Shown here piece after piece: positions 51,829 to 60,838 of a DNA stretch of 64,000 bases. This stretch comes from Calditrichia bacterium (GTDB lineage: Bacteria > Calditrichota > Calditrichia > RBG-13-44-9 > J075). Position 1 is the first letter of the stretch; the number at the start of each line of letters is the position of its first letter. Both the position numbers and the translations under genes were made by a program. The DNA lies in contig JACKAP010000015.1 of the NCBI GenBank assembly GCA_020635015.1, positions 1-64,000 on the forward strand, given 5' to 3'. The notes under the pieces are model-generated. The model saw only the letters and a list, made by a program, of their open reading frames with translations, had not been told where the DNA came from and searched no databases.

Positions 51829-54800
51829 CTATCCTTCCAGCCGTTCGAGGAGCAACAGGATTTCCGCCGCATCATCATAATCGAGGGCAGGATCATCCGC
51901 CAGACTTATAGCACGATCGCCGCTAAGGATCTTAACCACCGCCTGGATTAGTTGTTTAAGCGAGGCGGGTACCTGCGGATTATTTGCAAGCTGACTTAAC
52001 AGCGCGGTCGCTTCATCCGTTTTCTGTTGGGCAAGCAGAGCCAATACCTGCTCAATTAGCTTTCCCCCACCATACCGTGCATACCCCCCCTGCCGGCGGT
52101 AGGCGAGGTAGGCATCCCGGGCCTGCCGCCAGGCGGCCTGCGCCTCCGTGGTGTTTCCCTCCGCAGTTTCGATCAGGTGTAGAATGTTGTAAGCATTCCA
52201 CACTGAACCTGCATGACCTAAATCTTTCTTACACTCGATCGCCCGCTGGATTTCCGTGAGGGCTTCCGCGTAGCGGCGGAGCTTACGCAAGGTATTGGCG
52301 ATGTTGTTGCGCGTGCGACCTTCATTGCTGATATCTCCCAGCGCCACAGAAATATCGGCCGCCTGGCGGAAAAAGTTCACCGCTTCTTCCAACCGGCCTA
52401 ACTCATCACCATACAAATTTCCCAACATGTTCAAGGTGCTGGCCAGCCCGGCCCGGTTGTTGGTCTGGGTTCGAATTCCCAGCGCATGCCGGTAGGCGGT
52501 CTCTGCCGCATCAAACTGCCCGGCTCGATGATGCACCATGCCAAGCTGGTGCCAGGCGCCAGCAACCGAAGCCGGTTCATCCAGTTGCTCAAAGATGGCC
52601 CGCGCCTCCTTGAATCCGGCTACTGCCTCGGGATATTTACCCTGCAGCATTCGCACGGTCGCCAGATTTCCTTTGCCAGTCGCCACTCCCCGAAAATCTT
52701 TTAACTTTTCACCCCGTATGATGCGTTCCTGATACTTTCCGGTCGCTTCCTCCAGCCGCCCCAAATCCCTGAGGCAGTCAGCCTGTTCGGCCAGGGCCAC
52801 TGCGGCCATGTGCTCACCTCGCTCTCCCAGCGTCTCGAAGCGCTGCTGAGCTTCGGTAAATAAGTTCAGGGCGGGCTCGGCCTGCCCGGCCATTCTCAGA
52901 ACCCTGCCCAGCATAAAATGTGCCATGGCTAGATCATAATCAGCCCCGGGGTAAGCTGCCTCTCCGGCCGCTTTGGCGCGCTCCAGCAGGGCATTTGCCT
53001 TCTCGAATGCTGTCTGCAACTGCCTCTGATCTAGTAACCGTTCGATCAGCAGCCGTTCATTCTCAAAGCGGGCCTTGCCCCATTCGGGCACCAGATCCGC
53101 AGCACGGGTGCGCAGGGCCACCGCCCGGGCCAGTGCCTGGGGGCGGTTCAGGTCGGCCAGCAACTGCTCGATCTTCCCGGCAGTATCACTGAGGGCCTCA
53201 GCCTGCGCAGGGGCGGCCGCCAGCCGCTTCTCCAGCCAGATGAGGAGGCCCAGCAGGTTGGGCAGCTCCAGCAGGGTCAGCCGGGAGGCGACCTTGGCGT
53301 TTTTAAACATCTGCTGGTAAAGAAAATCAACCAACTGAACCATGGCCTTGCCCCAGGCGATCTCCAGTTCGGCCAGTTGCTCATCCGGAAGGGTTAGCCT
53401 CAGGTAGGCGGGCAGGGCCGGATCGAGACGCAGGTAACCATATTCCTGCATTTCAGCCAGCCCCACTCCAATTAGCCGCTCAGCCAGGGCGTTCATTGCG
53501 TCTTGCTCAAGGCCCAGCACCATGGCCATGTTCACCAGATGTCCGCCCCCATGGAAAACCGCCAGGCGGCTTGTTGGCTGGCGCATGCCCGGGGGCAGGC
53601 GGCGCAGGGAGAGCTCCACGCTGGCATAGAGGGAGTTCTCGCGGTCACCGGGCCGCTGCGTCTCCAACTGCGCCATCAGTTCGGTGACCGCTTCGGTGGT
53701 GGCGCGCACGCCTTTTGCCACCTCCCGGGCCAGCAGCACCAGGGCCCGGGGGTGGCAGCCCACCGTCTCCACCAGCTGAGCCACCTCCTCAGGAGTGGAT
53801 GCATCATCACTGGCCGGGGGCTGCCAGCCGTTGTCTGCCATCACCTGCTCCACCAGGCGGATCGCCTCATCCTGGGTCAGCCGTTCCAATGTTACGGTGT
53901 TCCTGGTGGCGGCATAGGGGGCCGGCAGCAGCTCCCGGCTGGTGAAGATCAGGCAGCAGCGATCGGAAGCGGCCTGCAGCGCAGCACAGAGCTTGAGCAA
54001 TTCCCCCACATCAGCGGCCCCGGCGGGGTTGACGCCCTGATGATCGGGCAATACACTCTCCATGTTATCGAGCAGGATTACGGTGGGATGATCGCGCAGC
54101 GCCCGCTCAATAGGTGTGCGTGCCGCCGCGAGGTCATCGCCGTATGTGCTCGCCGCATAACTGGGCAAGAGCTGGCCGCCGAGGGTGTCCAGCACCCCCT
54201 TGATGTCCTGCACATTCTGCGGCTCCACGCTGAGGAAGGCGGCGCGCTCAAAGCGCCCGGAGCGCACCAGCCAGCGGGCCAGCTCCGCGGCCAGGGCGGT
54301 CTTGCCCATGCCCCCGCTGCCCCGGATCACCGCATAGCGCTCCTGAACGAGCAGCCGCTCCAGGCGCAGGAGCATCCGGCTGCGCCCCACAAAGCCGTGC
54401 GGGGGCGCAGCGGGCAGCTTGCCCAACTGGAGTTCCCGCCGCTTTTTGCCCAGCCGGGCGGCATCGTCCCCCAGCCTGACGGTGAAGAGCTGGGGATCGC
54501 CGGCTTCCTGGAAGAGCACCGGCACAAACCAATCCTGCAGCCGCAGATCGCCGGCTCCCATGATCTTGAAGCGAAAGCTGTCTCCAAAGAGGGCCGCCTG
54601 CCCGGCCAGCATGGCGTCTCCCACCCGCCGGCCTTCGGCCAGCGCCCGATAGAAGGGCTCTACGAAGCGCCGGGCGGTCTCCACCAATACCGAGTGGCTC
54701 ATCGCCACCACCGAGCTGGCGCCTTCCTCCAGCAGCTTCGCCGCCACCGAGGCCATCGGGTCGTCGGTGGCCTGGGCGCTCTGGCAGGCATCGAGATAGA

Positions 54801-56196
54801 TCAGCGGCACCCCGTAGGCGCGCAGTTCCGCCGCCAGCTCGGTGGCGTGCACCAGCTGCATCCGCCGTTTGCCCAGTATCTCCTGATCCCGGGGATCTTC
54901 AAAGCACAGCGCCCCCAGCCCCACCCGCCGGTCGTAGACCCCATGCCCGTCGAAATGCACGATCTCGTAAGGATCTCCCGCTTCCCGCGCGCGCCGCAGG
55001 GCGTCCTTTAAGGCCGGGAAGGTGGGGGGATGCAGGATACCCACTTTGACTAATGCCTCCCCGAGGTTCTCCACCGCTCCAGTGAGCGGCAGGGCGCTGC
55101 TGCGGTGGTCGATATAACCCACCGGATCGCCGGCTTCAGTGACTTCCGGGCGGGAGGTGACCAGCAGCACCCGGATCGGCAGGTCGGCGGCGGTGGTGAC
55201 GATCTCCTTGCGGTTGGGCAGGCGGCGGCGCACCCGCACCGCCTCGGCTCCCTGGGAGAGGTAGCCGCCCCCGTCGTGCAGGATCTCCCAGGGCAGGGAG
55301 AGCAGGTCGCTGGCCGCTTCCCGGATCAGGGCGGCCCGCTTTTTACCGGTTCCTTCCGGCGGCTCAAAATCCACCTGCACGCTGAAGCGGCGGCTGCCGC
55401 CCTGGCGGCGCCAGGCCGCGTAAGGCGGTTGGGCCGACTTGCCCCCCAGCGCGGCCGCAAAGAGGGCCTTGCCCCACTCCGGCAGTTTGCCTTCGAGGCG
55501 TTTGGCCCGTGCTTTAAAGACCCCGCTCGGCCACTGGTAGTAGCGCTCGATATACCAGCGCAGTTCCTCCAGCTCGATTGGACCCAGCGGAGCCCTGAAG
55601 GTGAAGCGGAGGCTGGTGACGGGGCGGCGGTTGCCGGCCGGGTGGTAGGCCAGCTCGGCGGTGGCCACCGCCCGGCGCACCCCTTTTCGAGTTCGCATGA
55701 GCGGATCGGTCAGCTTTAAGATCAGCTCCTCTACCGGTGCGGCGCTCACGGTGGCGCCGGCCTGCCAGTTCTGGGGCAGGGTTTTTCCCAGTGCGGCGAA
55801 TAGCTGGGGCATCGCTTCCTCCAGGCCGGTGGGGCCTGCTTTCACAAAGATATGTAGCTTCTCTTCGGGAAAGAGCAGCTTCAGATGTCCCGGCTGCACC
55901 CCGGGCAGCACCAGGGAGATCACCTTGTAGCCGTCATCCCTGCGCGCCGCTTCCTGCAGGGCAAGGCCCACCTCGCGCTGCACCTGCTCGGAGCCAAGGG
56001 CGTCCAGGCTGATCAACACCAGGAAATGGGCGGCGCTGCGAATGCTGCGCTCGATCTGCTCCGCCGGGATGTCCCCCCCGCTCAGCTCCCGGGAATCGAC
56101 CCAGGTGAGGTTGCCATGCAGTTCCAGCGTCTCGCGCAGTTGCTGGACCGTCGCGTCGTCTGTCGAGGTGTGGGAGATGAAGATATGTTCGTTCAT
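51829..56196 (-). CDS. TIR-CHAT-STAND NTPase-TPR protein (putative conflict or defence effector)
   Basis: 1455 aa in one chain. Residues 1-140: TIR domain (HIFISHTSTDD, VDSRELSGGD, ISLDALGSEQVQREV with candidate NADase Glu75). Residues about 290-560: CHAT caspase-like protease (IVHFDGHG with His418, YLDACQSAQ with Cys471). Residues about 598-900: STAND NTPase (FVGRSRML entry motif, Walker A GSGGMGKT at 626-633, Walker B VILLD with Asp710, FTSREL sensor). From about 1090 to the end: TPR repeats (LGMVHHRAGQFDAAETAYRH, IANTLRKLRRYAEALTEI). In this class the TPRs sense a trigger, the NTPase oligomerises, and TIR or CHAT effectors kill or arrest the cell, which is a typical antiphage logic; that use here is inference. 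ATG at 56196. Confidence 0.93.
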   Translation of the reverse strand: MNEHIFISHTSTDDATVQQLRETLELHGNLTWVDSRELSGGDIPAEQIERSIRSAAHFLVLISLDALGSEQVQREVGLALQEAARRDDGYKVISLVLPGVQPGHLKLLFPEEKLHIFVKAGPTGLEEAMPQLFAALGKTLPQNWQAGATVSAAPVEELILKLTDPLMRTRKGVRRAVATAELAYHPAGNRRPVTSLRFTFRAPLGPIELEELRWYIERYYQWPSGVFKARAKRLEGKLPEWGKALFAAALGGKSAQPPYAAWRRQGGSRRFSVQVDFEPPEGTGKKRAALIREAASDLLSLPWEILHDGGGYLSQGAEAVRVRRRLPNRKEIVTTAADLPIRVLLVTSRPEVTEAGDPVGYIDHRSSALPLTGAVENLGEALVKVGILHPPTFPALKDALRRAREAGDPYEIVHFDGHGVYDRRVGLGALCFEDPRDQEILGKRRMQLVHATELAAELRAYGVPLIYLDACQSAQATDDPMASVAAKLLEEGASSVVAMSHSVLVETARRFVEPFYRALAEGRRVGDAMLAGQAALFGDSFRFKIMGAGDLRLQDWFVPVLFQEAGDPQLFTVRLGDDAARLGKKRRELQLGKLPAAPPHGFVGRSRMLLRLERLLVQERYAVIRGSGGMGKTALAAELARWLVRSGRFERAAFLSVEPQNVQDIKGVLDTLGGQLLPSYAASTYGDDLAAARTPIERALRDHPTVILLDNMESVLPDHQGVNPAGAADVGELLKLCAALQAASDRCCLIFTSRELLPAPYAATRNTVTLERLTQDEAIRLVEQVMADNGWQPPASDDASTPEEVAQLVETVGCHPRALVLLAREVAKGVRATTEAVTELMAQLETQRPGDRENSLYASVELSLRRLPPGMRQPTSRLAVFHGGGHLVNMAMVLGLEQDAMNALAERLIGVGLAEMQEYGYLRLDPALPAYLRLTLPDEQLAELEIAWGKAMVQLVDFLYQQMFKNAKVASRLTLLELPNLLGLLIWLEKRLAAAPAQAEALSDTAGKIEQLLADLNRPQALARAVALRTRAADLVPEWGKARFENERLLIERLLDQRQLQTAFEKANALLERAKAAGEAAYPGADYDLAMAHFMLGRVLRMAGQAEPALNLFTEAQQRFETLGERGEHMAAVALAEQADCLRDLGRLEEATGKYQERIIRGEKLKDFRGVATGKGNLATVRMLQGKYPEAVAGFKEARAIFEQLDEPASVAGAWHQLGMVHHRAGQFDAAETAYRHALGIRTQTNNRAGLASTLNMLGNLYGDELGRLEEAVNFFRQAADISVALGDISNEGRTRNNIANTLRKLRRYAEALTEIQRAIECKKDLGHAGSVWNAYNILHLIETAEGNTTEAQAAWRQARDAYLAYRRQGGYARYGGGKLIEQVLALLAQQKTDEATALLSQLANNPQVPASLKQLIQAVVKILSGDRAISLADDPALDYDDAAEILLLLERLEG

Positions 56197-56453
56197 GGAG
56201 TGCCCCTGGGGTTAAAGGTTGCTGAATCGAAAATAAGAGCGAATCATCGGCTGCACTTTACTGTGGCTCCCTGCACAGTGTTGTTTGCACGCTGCGGGGA
56301 CGCTCATAAGGCGCTATCCAGCCGGTTTCCGGGTTTCACACCTGGAAAATCTCAGTTTTATATAGGATCTCGTATTATTCTCGTTGCTATATCATCCTAG
56401 CAAAATCAGGCTCACAAAAGCAACTGTTTTCTGATAAAAAATATGATCCGTTG
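56197..56453. other. 257-nt gap upstream of the TIR-CHAT gene
   Basis: Minus-strand reading shows TTGCTA, 18 nt, AATAAT near 56370-56400 as a candidate promoter, supported only by eye. No repeat family of the window is present, unlike most other gaps. Confidence 0.35.
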
Positions 56454-57662
56454 CTAAATGTGCAATAATAACTTACGGACCTGATTGAGTCCCAGGCATA
56501 ACGCCGCGGCGCCGGGTGGGGTGAAGCGTTCCGGGCAGAGGAGGCCGGTCGGCAGTTCCAGTTCCGGGGAGAGTTTGATGGCGTAGAGCGGTGTGGCCGG
56601 CGAGCGTTCGAGCAAATTTGCCGCGCTGCCGCACCGGGAATCAACCATGGTTACCGGGCGGAGGCGCTGGCGATGGGTCAGCCACCAATCCGGATCGTCA
56701 ATCAGCAGCAGGGTGCAGATTTCCGGGCGGAGCTTGAGCAGGTCCATTGCCACCCCGCTGAGCAGCAGCCGGGCGCTGCCGGCAGCTTCGCGATTTTGCA
56801 AATATTGTATCGCCGGATCGGCATAAATGTCATGGTATTGCGCCGGAGTATACGGCATTTCCCCTTCCACCGCACCGAACACCTCTTCCAGGTATTCGCG
56901 GTACACATTATGCCGCACCGAATATTCCATGCGCTCATCGGCCAGCATCGGCTGCATCATCAGCGAGGGAACCGTATGGAAAAACTTGTCGAGGTAGGCA
57001 AGTCGGCTGCCGCAACTGCGCAGCAGAACGTGATAGACCCCTTCGGCAGGAAAGATGATCAGGGTCGAGATGCCGATGGCGGCGCTGCGCCCGCAGGCAT
57101 GGTGCAGGGGATTTCCCAGCGCGTGAAGCGTTCCGCGCAGCGTCAGCCGTTCGCAGAATTCCGGAAAGGCTTCCTCCTCCGGCATTACTTCTCCGAAAGC
57201 GCTCAGCAGTTCGAATTCCAGTAAATCGCAGCTGACCAGCGCGTCAAAAAAATGGCCGCTGCTGCAGGTAAGCGTGGGGCGGCCCTCAGTCAGATCGAAC
57301 GCCTTCATACAATAGGTGCGGCCGTTCCAGAGGCCGGGAGAGATTTTCTGGAGATTGCGGAGATAGGTTTGGCCCGGCAGTTCGAACACCTCCGGCAGGG
57401 AGGTTGCCGGTGCGGACTGAAAAGTGCCGAGTACGGCGTCCGGATCGAGCGGTGCGTTTTCCGGCGCCGGCCAAAAAATTGCGGGGAAAATAATCTGATT
57501 TTGTTGCAGTATCCTGCCAGTGGTCGCTTCATTTCCATAAAGCCAGGCGAGAAACGCATACAGTCGCGGATGCCGCATGGCCCGCTGTTGCCGGCGGGCC
57601 AGACGCGGTGCTGTCTTGTGATTACCCCAAGCGTGCAGGGTTGCCATGAGGTCCGAGATCAT
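56454..57662 (-). CDS. uncharacterised protein with partial Nudix-like motif
   Basis: 402 aa, cytoplasmic by appearance (no signal or membrane segment). Near residues 249-265 it has RHNVYREYLEEVFGA, close to the REUxEExGU half of the Nudix box, but the upstream Gly and Glu of that box are missing. Other conserved-looking pieces are LSGVAMDLLKLRPEICTLLL, GRSAAIGISTLIIF and VPSLMMQPML. I do not recognise the family with confidence. Its ATG overlaps the stop of the preceding gene by one base, so it is coupled to it, and it lies 257 nt before the TIR-CHAT gene on the same strand. A link to NAD- or ADP-ribose chemistry is speculation. Confidence 0.7.
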   Translation of the reverse strand: MISDLMATLHAWGNHKTAPRLARRQQRAMRHPRLYAFLAWLYGNEATTGRILQQNQIIFPAIFWPAPENAPLDPDAVLGTFQSAPATSLPEVFELPGQTYLRNLQKISPGLWNGRTYCMKAFDLTEGRPTLTCSSGHFFDALVSCDLLEFELLSAFGEVMPEEEAFPEFCERLTLRGTLHALGNPLHHACGRSAAIGISTLIIFPAEGVYHVLLRSCGSRLAYLDKFFHTVPSLMMQPMLADERMEYSVRHNVYREYLEEVFGAVEGEMPYTPAQYHDIYADPAIQYLQNREAAGSARLLLSGVAMDLLKLRPEICTLLLIDDPDWWLTHRQRLRPVTMVDSRCGSAANLLERSPATPLYAIKLSPELELPTGLLCPERFTPPGAAALCLGLNQVRKLLLHI

Positions 57663-58543
57663 TACTTCATCTCGGGCATGCCTTCGAACATATCGCGTTT
57701 TTTGAGATTGGCGTCTTTCGGCACCTCGAAGCTACCGGCGGAAAAGTTCTCTCGTGATACCGATTTCACCGTCTCGATGCGATAAGGCTTGCCGTTCCGG
57801 TACTGCACTTGCTTTACCGGGACACCCTCATAGCCCTGATCTTCGCTGTCAAAGCTGAAAGCGGAGCCCATCTTATCCTTGATGTCATTGCCCATCGCAC
57901 CGAAGAAATCGGCCATTGTCTTGAATACCTGGAAATCGCTTTCCTGCACCTTCAGGGCGCTGTAGGGCACGGTCCAGACTTCTTCCACCTTCTCACCGTT
58001 CGCAAAGCCGGCATACTGGGTGCAGTTGCTGAAGTTGCCCACCGTCACCCCGCTGGCAACCTGCTTATATTCGGTTTGTGCCGCATCCATGCCGGGACCT
58101 TGACCTTGCATCATCTTGTCCATGTTGGGCATGTGTTGCTTCATCTTTTGCTTGTCTTCCTCGCTCATGTCCTTCATGGCATCCTTCATCTTCTGCTGCA
58201 GCATGCTCTGGTAGTCGTTCATCTGCGGCTGCATCTGGTCGCGCATCGATTTGATCTTTTGCAGATCCGCTTCGGTAATCTCCTGGTAATATCCTTTCTT
58301 GAGATCGGCAATCCACATCCGTTTCTGGTCGCCGCGGAAGCCTGCAATGCTGTTATCTTTCCCGGTTTTGGTGGTGAATACCACCTTGTCCTGAGTAATC
58401 CCGATGTTGACAGTGCCGTTTTCCGAGGGGTCGACCGGGGAGTTGATCTCCTGCACAACCTTCAGGCCGGATTGGGCAAATACCGTCAGGCTCATGGCGA
58501 TCATCATGAGGGCCATAGCACAATACATTCTTGTTGATTTCAT
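57662..58543 (-). CDS. Met-rich exported protein (DUF4412-like)
   Basis: 293 aa from ATG at 58543, chosen for an AAGGAG site upstream. Signal peptide about 1-24 (SLTVFAQ). The mature part has a beta-rich N-terminus, a helical Met/Lys-rich middle (MQPQMNDYQSMLQQKMKDAM, KMKQHMPNMDKMMQG) and an FKTMADFFGAM segment. It resembles DUF4412-type periplasmic proteins by eye. The Met-rich run could bind copper or silver, which is only a suggestion. Its TAA overlaps the ATG of the Nudix-like gene. Confidence 0.78.
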   Translation of the reverse strand: MKSTRMYCAMALMMIAMSLTVFAQSGLKVVQEINSPVDPSENGTVNIGITQDKVVFTTKTGKDNSIAGFRGDQKRMWIADLKKGYYQEITEADLQKIKSMRDQMQPQMNDYQSMLQQKMKDAMKDMSEEDKQKMKQHMPNMDKMMQGQGPGMDAAQTEYKQVASGVTVGNFSNCTQYAGFANGEKVEEVWTVPYSALKVQESDFQVFKTMADFFGAMGNDIKDKMGSAFSFDSEDQGYEGVPVKQVQYRNGKPYRIETVKSVSRENFSAGSFEVPKDANLKKRDMFEGMPEMK

Positions 58544-58692
58544 CTCTAACTCCTTTATTTTAATGGGTTGAAGATTTCTTTCTGAATTTTCCTCGCGCAA
58601 ATTAAACAAAACGGGAGGCAGATGAAACGGAATTTGTCACTTTTTTAGCGATTTAGTGCGTACATTCATCCCTCTTTCGGAAAGGAACCTCC

Positions 58693-59961
58693 ATGGCCCG
58701 TCATACTAAGATTCTACTGGGATTGATTTTCGGCGCTATTGCCGGCGTTGTTTGCAACAAATTCCTTCACGGCACTGCATTTTTAGGCGCGGTGCAAAAA
58801 TACCTCAGTGATCCGTTGGGAAAAATTTTCCTCAATATGCTGATCATGATGGTCATCCCCCTGGTCTTCGCCAGCCTTGCCCTGGGGGTGGCGCAGATGG
58901 GCGATTTGAAGCGGCTGGGCCGGGTGGGAGTGCGCACTTTTGCCTACTTCCTTCTGGTCACCACTCTGGCGGCATTGATTGGGCTGACCCTGGTCAACAC
59001 CATCCGCCCCGGCGATTACCTGCCAGCCGAAACGAAAACCCAATTGCTCGACGCCTACAGCGATCAGGCGGCGGAACTGCGTAATACCGCTCAGAAGACC
59101 GAGTTCGGCATCCAGACCCTGGTCAACGTGGTGCCGCGCAATCCATTTTCCTCAGTGGCCCGCCCCAGCCCGGATATGCTGGCGCTGATCTTCGTCACCC
59201 TGGTGGTGGGGATCGCTCTCACCCAGATCGACAAAGAGCGCGCCCAACCGCTGATCCGGGTGCTGGAGGGGATCAACGACGTCACGGTGGCGATCATCAA
59301 CCTGGCGATGAAACTGGCTCCCTACGGGGTGGCCGCCCTGATCTTCAGCGTCACTTCGCGCTTCGGTTTCGAGCTGCTGGTGGCGCTGAGCATGTACGTG
59401 ATTACCGTGCTGGTGGGGCTGACCCTGCATCAGTTCGGCACCTTTCCGCTGCTGATCCGCATCTTCGCCCGCTATCATCCCGGAAAGTTTTTCCGCAAGG
59501 TGCAGACGGTGATGCTCACCGCTTTCTCCACCAGTTCCAGCAGCGCCACTCTGCCCACCACTATCACCGTCTCCCAGGAGAATCTCGGCATTCCCCCGAA
59601 CATCACCGGCTTCGTACTGCCCTTAGGCGCCACCATGAACATGAACGGTACTGCCCTCTTCGAAGGGGTAACGGTGCTCTTCCTGGCCCAGGTGTTCGGG
59701 GTCGACCTGACCCTCGGCCAGCAGGTCATTGTGGTGTTGATGAGCGTGATCACCGCTGTCGGCGCCGCCGGGGTGCCCTCGGGCGCCATCCCGCTGATGA
59801 TCCTGGTGCTGGGCATGATCAACGTACCGATGGAGGGCATTGCCATCATCCTGGGGGTGGACCGCATCCTCGACATGTGCCGCACCGTGCTCAACGTCAC
59901 CGGCGACATCACCTGTGCGGCTTATATCGCCCGCAGCGAGGGAGTTACGTTGAAGCTGTAA
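58693..59961 (+). CDS. dicarboxylate/amino acid:cation symporter (SDF family)
   Basis: 422 aa with eight membrane helices and two re-entrant loops. Diagnostic motifs are the serine-rich AFSTSSSSATLPTT (re-entrant loop 1), PLGATMNMNGTALFEG (helix 7) and GAAGVPSGAIPLMILVL (re-entrant loop 2). The final helix has DRILDMCRTVLNVTGD, in which the Arg that tunes acidic substrate binding is expected. Members take up glutamate, aspartate or C4-dicarboxylates with Na+ or H+. Divergent from the Met-rich gene. Confidence 0.95.
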   Translation: MARHTKILLGLIFGAIAGVVCNKFLHGTAFLGAVQKYLSDPLGKIFLNMLIMMVIPLVFASLALGVAQMGDLKRLGRVGVRTFAYFLLVTTLAALIGLTLVNTIRPGDYLPAETKTQLLDAYSDQAAELRNTAQKTEFGIQTLVNVVPRNPFSSVARPSPDMLALIFVTLVVGIALTQIDKERAQPLIRVLEGINDVTVAIINLAMKLAPYGVAALIFSVTSRFGFELLVALSMYVITVLVGLTLHQFGTFPLLIRIFARYHPGKFFRKVQTVMLTAFSTSSSSATLPTTITVSQENLGIPPNITGFVLPLGATMNMNGTALFEGVTVLFLAQVFGVDLTLGQQVIVVLMSVITAVGAAGVPSGAIPLMILVLGMINVPMEGIAIILGVDRILDMCRTVLNVTGDITCAAYIARSEGVTLKL

Positions 59962-59981
59962 GTGACTATCTTACAAAACGA

Positions 59982-60064
59982 CAGCCACAGAGCCACAGAG
60001 ACCACGGAGAACTGACAATTGACAACTAATAAACTCTGTGGACTCTGTGTCTCTGTGGCAAAAG
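59982..60064. repeat. CACAGAG hairpin with heptad loop
   Basis: CAGCCACAGAGCCACAGAG pairs with CTCTGTGTCTCTGTGGC; the loop has 7-nt steps (CTGACAA, TTGACAA, CTAATAA). It is followed by a second hairpin (TGTAGGGGGAGTCGCGACTC to CCCCTACA, 60104-60133). Confidence 0.85.
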
Positions 60065-60167
60065 AATTTTAAGGGTATATGGTGGGGGTAAATTTATGTG
60101 AAGGTGTAGGGGGAGTCGCGACTCACCCCTACAGATCAGTTTAATTTAATGATTATCCATAAGTGCT

Positions 60168-60743
60168 TTACTCCGACTTCTGGCTCCACGGCGGCACCAC
60201 CCCGTTGGAGCGGGCATAGGCGATCATCTGCCCCAGGTGCTCTTCGGCATGGTTGCCCAGGATCATGATCACCTGGCGGAGGGTGACTTTGTTGCCGAAG
60301 AAGTCGATTTCCTGATTAAAGTTCTCCGGAGACACCGCTTTTACCGCCGCGCGGGCATGGTCGTAAGATGTCTTCAGCGCGGCGATCGCATCTTCCTTGC
60401 TTTCCACCGACTTTTCCAATCCCCGGGGATTGACCCCTTCCGGGATGTCGGTGCCCAGCAGCGAGGCGAAGAAATAATTGGCCCCGGCCACGTGCAGCAC
60501 CGCTTCTTTGACCGACCGCACGCCCTCCGCCGGGCGCCAGCTGTATTTATCCGCCGGAATCTCCTCAGCCAGGCTGACCAGCTTATCGGCCGAGAAATTA
60601 TAAACCCCCAGAAAATCCCGGGTAAACTCGGATACATTTTCCTCGCCTTCCCCCGCCGCCAGCGGGCTGAGCAGCGCCAGGAAAAGCAGCGCGGCGATTA
60701 CCTGCAACCAATAATTGGATACATTACTTCTATGCTTGATCAT
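60168..60743 (-). CDS. exported DinB-family protein
   Basis: 191 aa from ATG at 60743, supported by a GAGGAG site; the frame opens 25 codons earlier without support. Signal peptide about 1-30 (LLSPLAAGE). A four-helix DinB/YfiT-like bundle follows with metal-ligand histidines in AVLHVAGANYF and ILGNHAEEHLGQM. DinB proteins are usually cytoplasmic thiol transferases or of unknown role; an exported version is notable. Divergent from the flippase gene with a 95-nt gap. Confidence 0.88.
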   Translation of the reverse strand: MIKHRSNVSNYWLQVIAALLFLALLSPLAAGEGEENVSEFTRDFLGVYNFSADKLVSLAEEIPADKYSWRPAEGVRSVKEAVLHVAGANYFFASLLGTDIPEGVNPRGLEKSVESKEDAIAALKTSYDHARAAVKAVSPENFNQEIDFFGNKVTLRQVIMILGNHAEEHLGQMIAYARSNGVVPPWSQKSE

Positions 60744-60838
60744 GGGGTGATCTCCTCGTATGTTGGGGTTATAATAAGTTGTGATGGGATATTTAGAGAT
60801 ATTATGGCAGAAATACAAGCGAATTTAATATGTGACCA

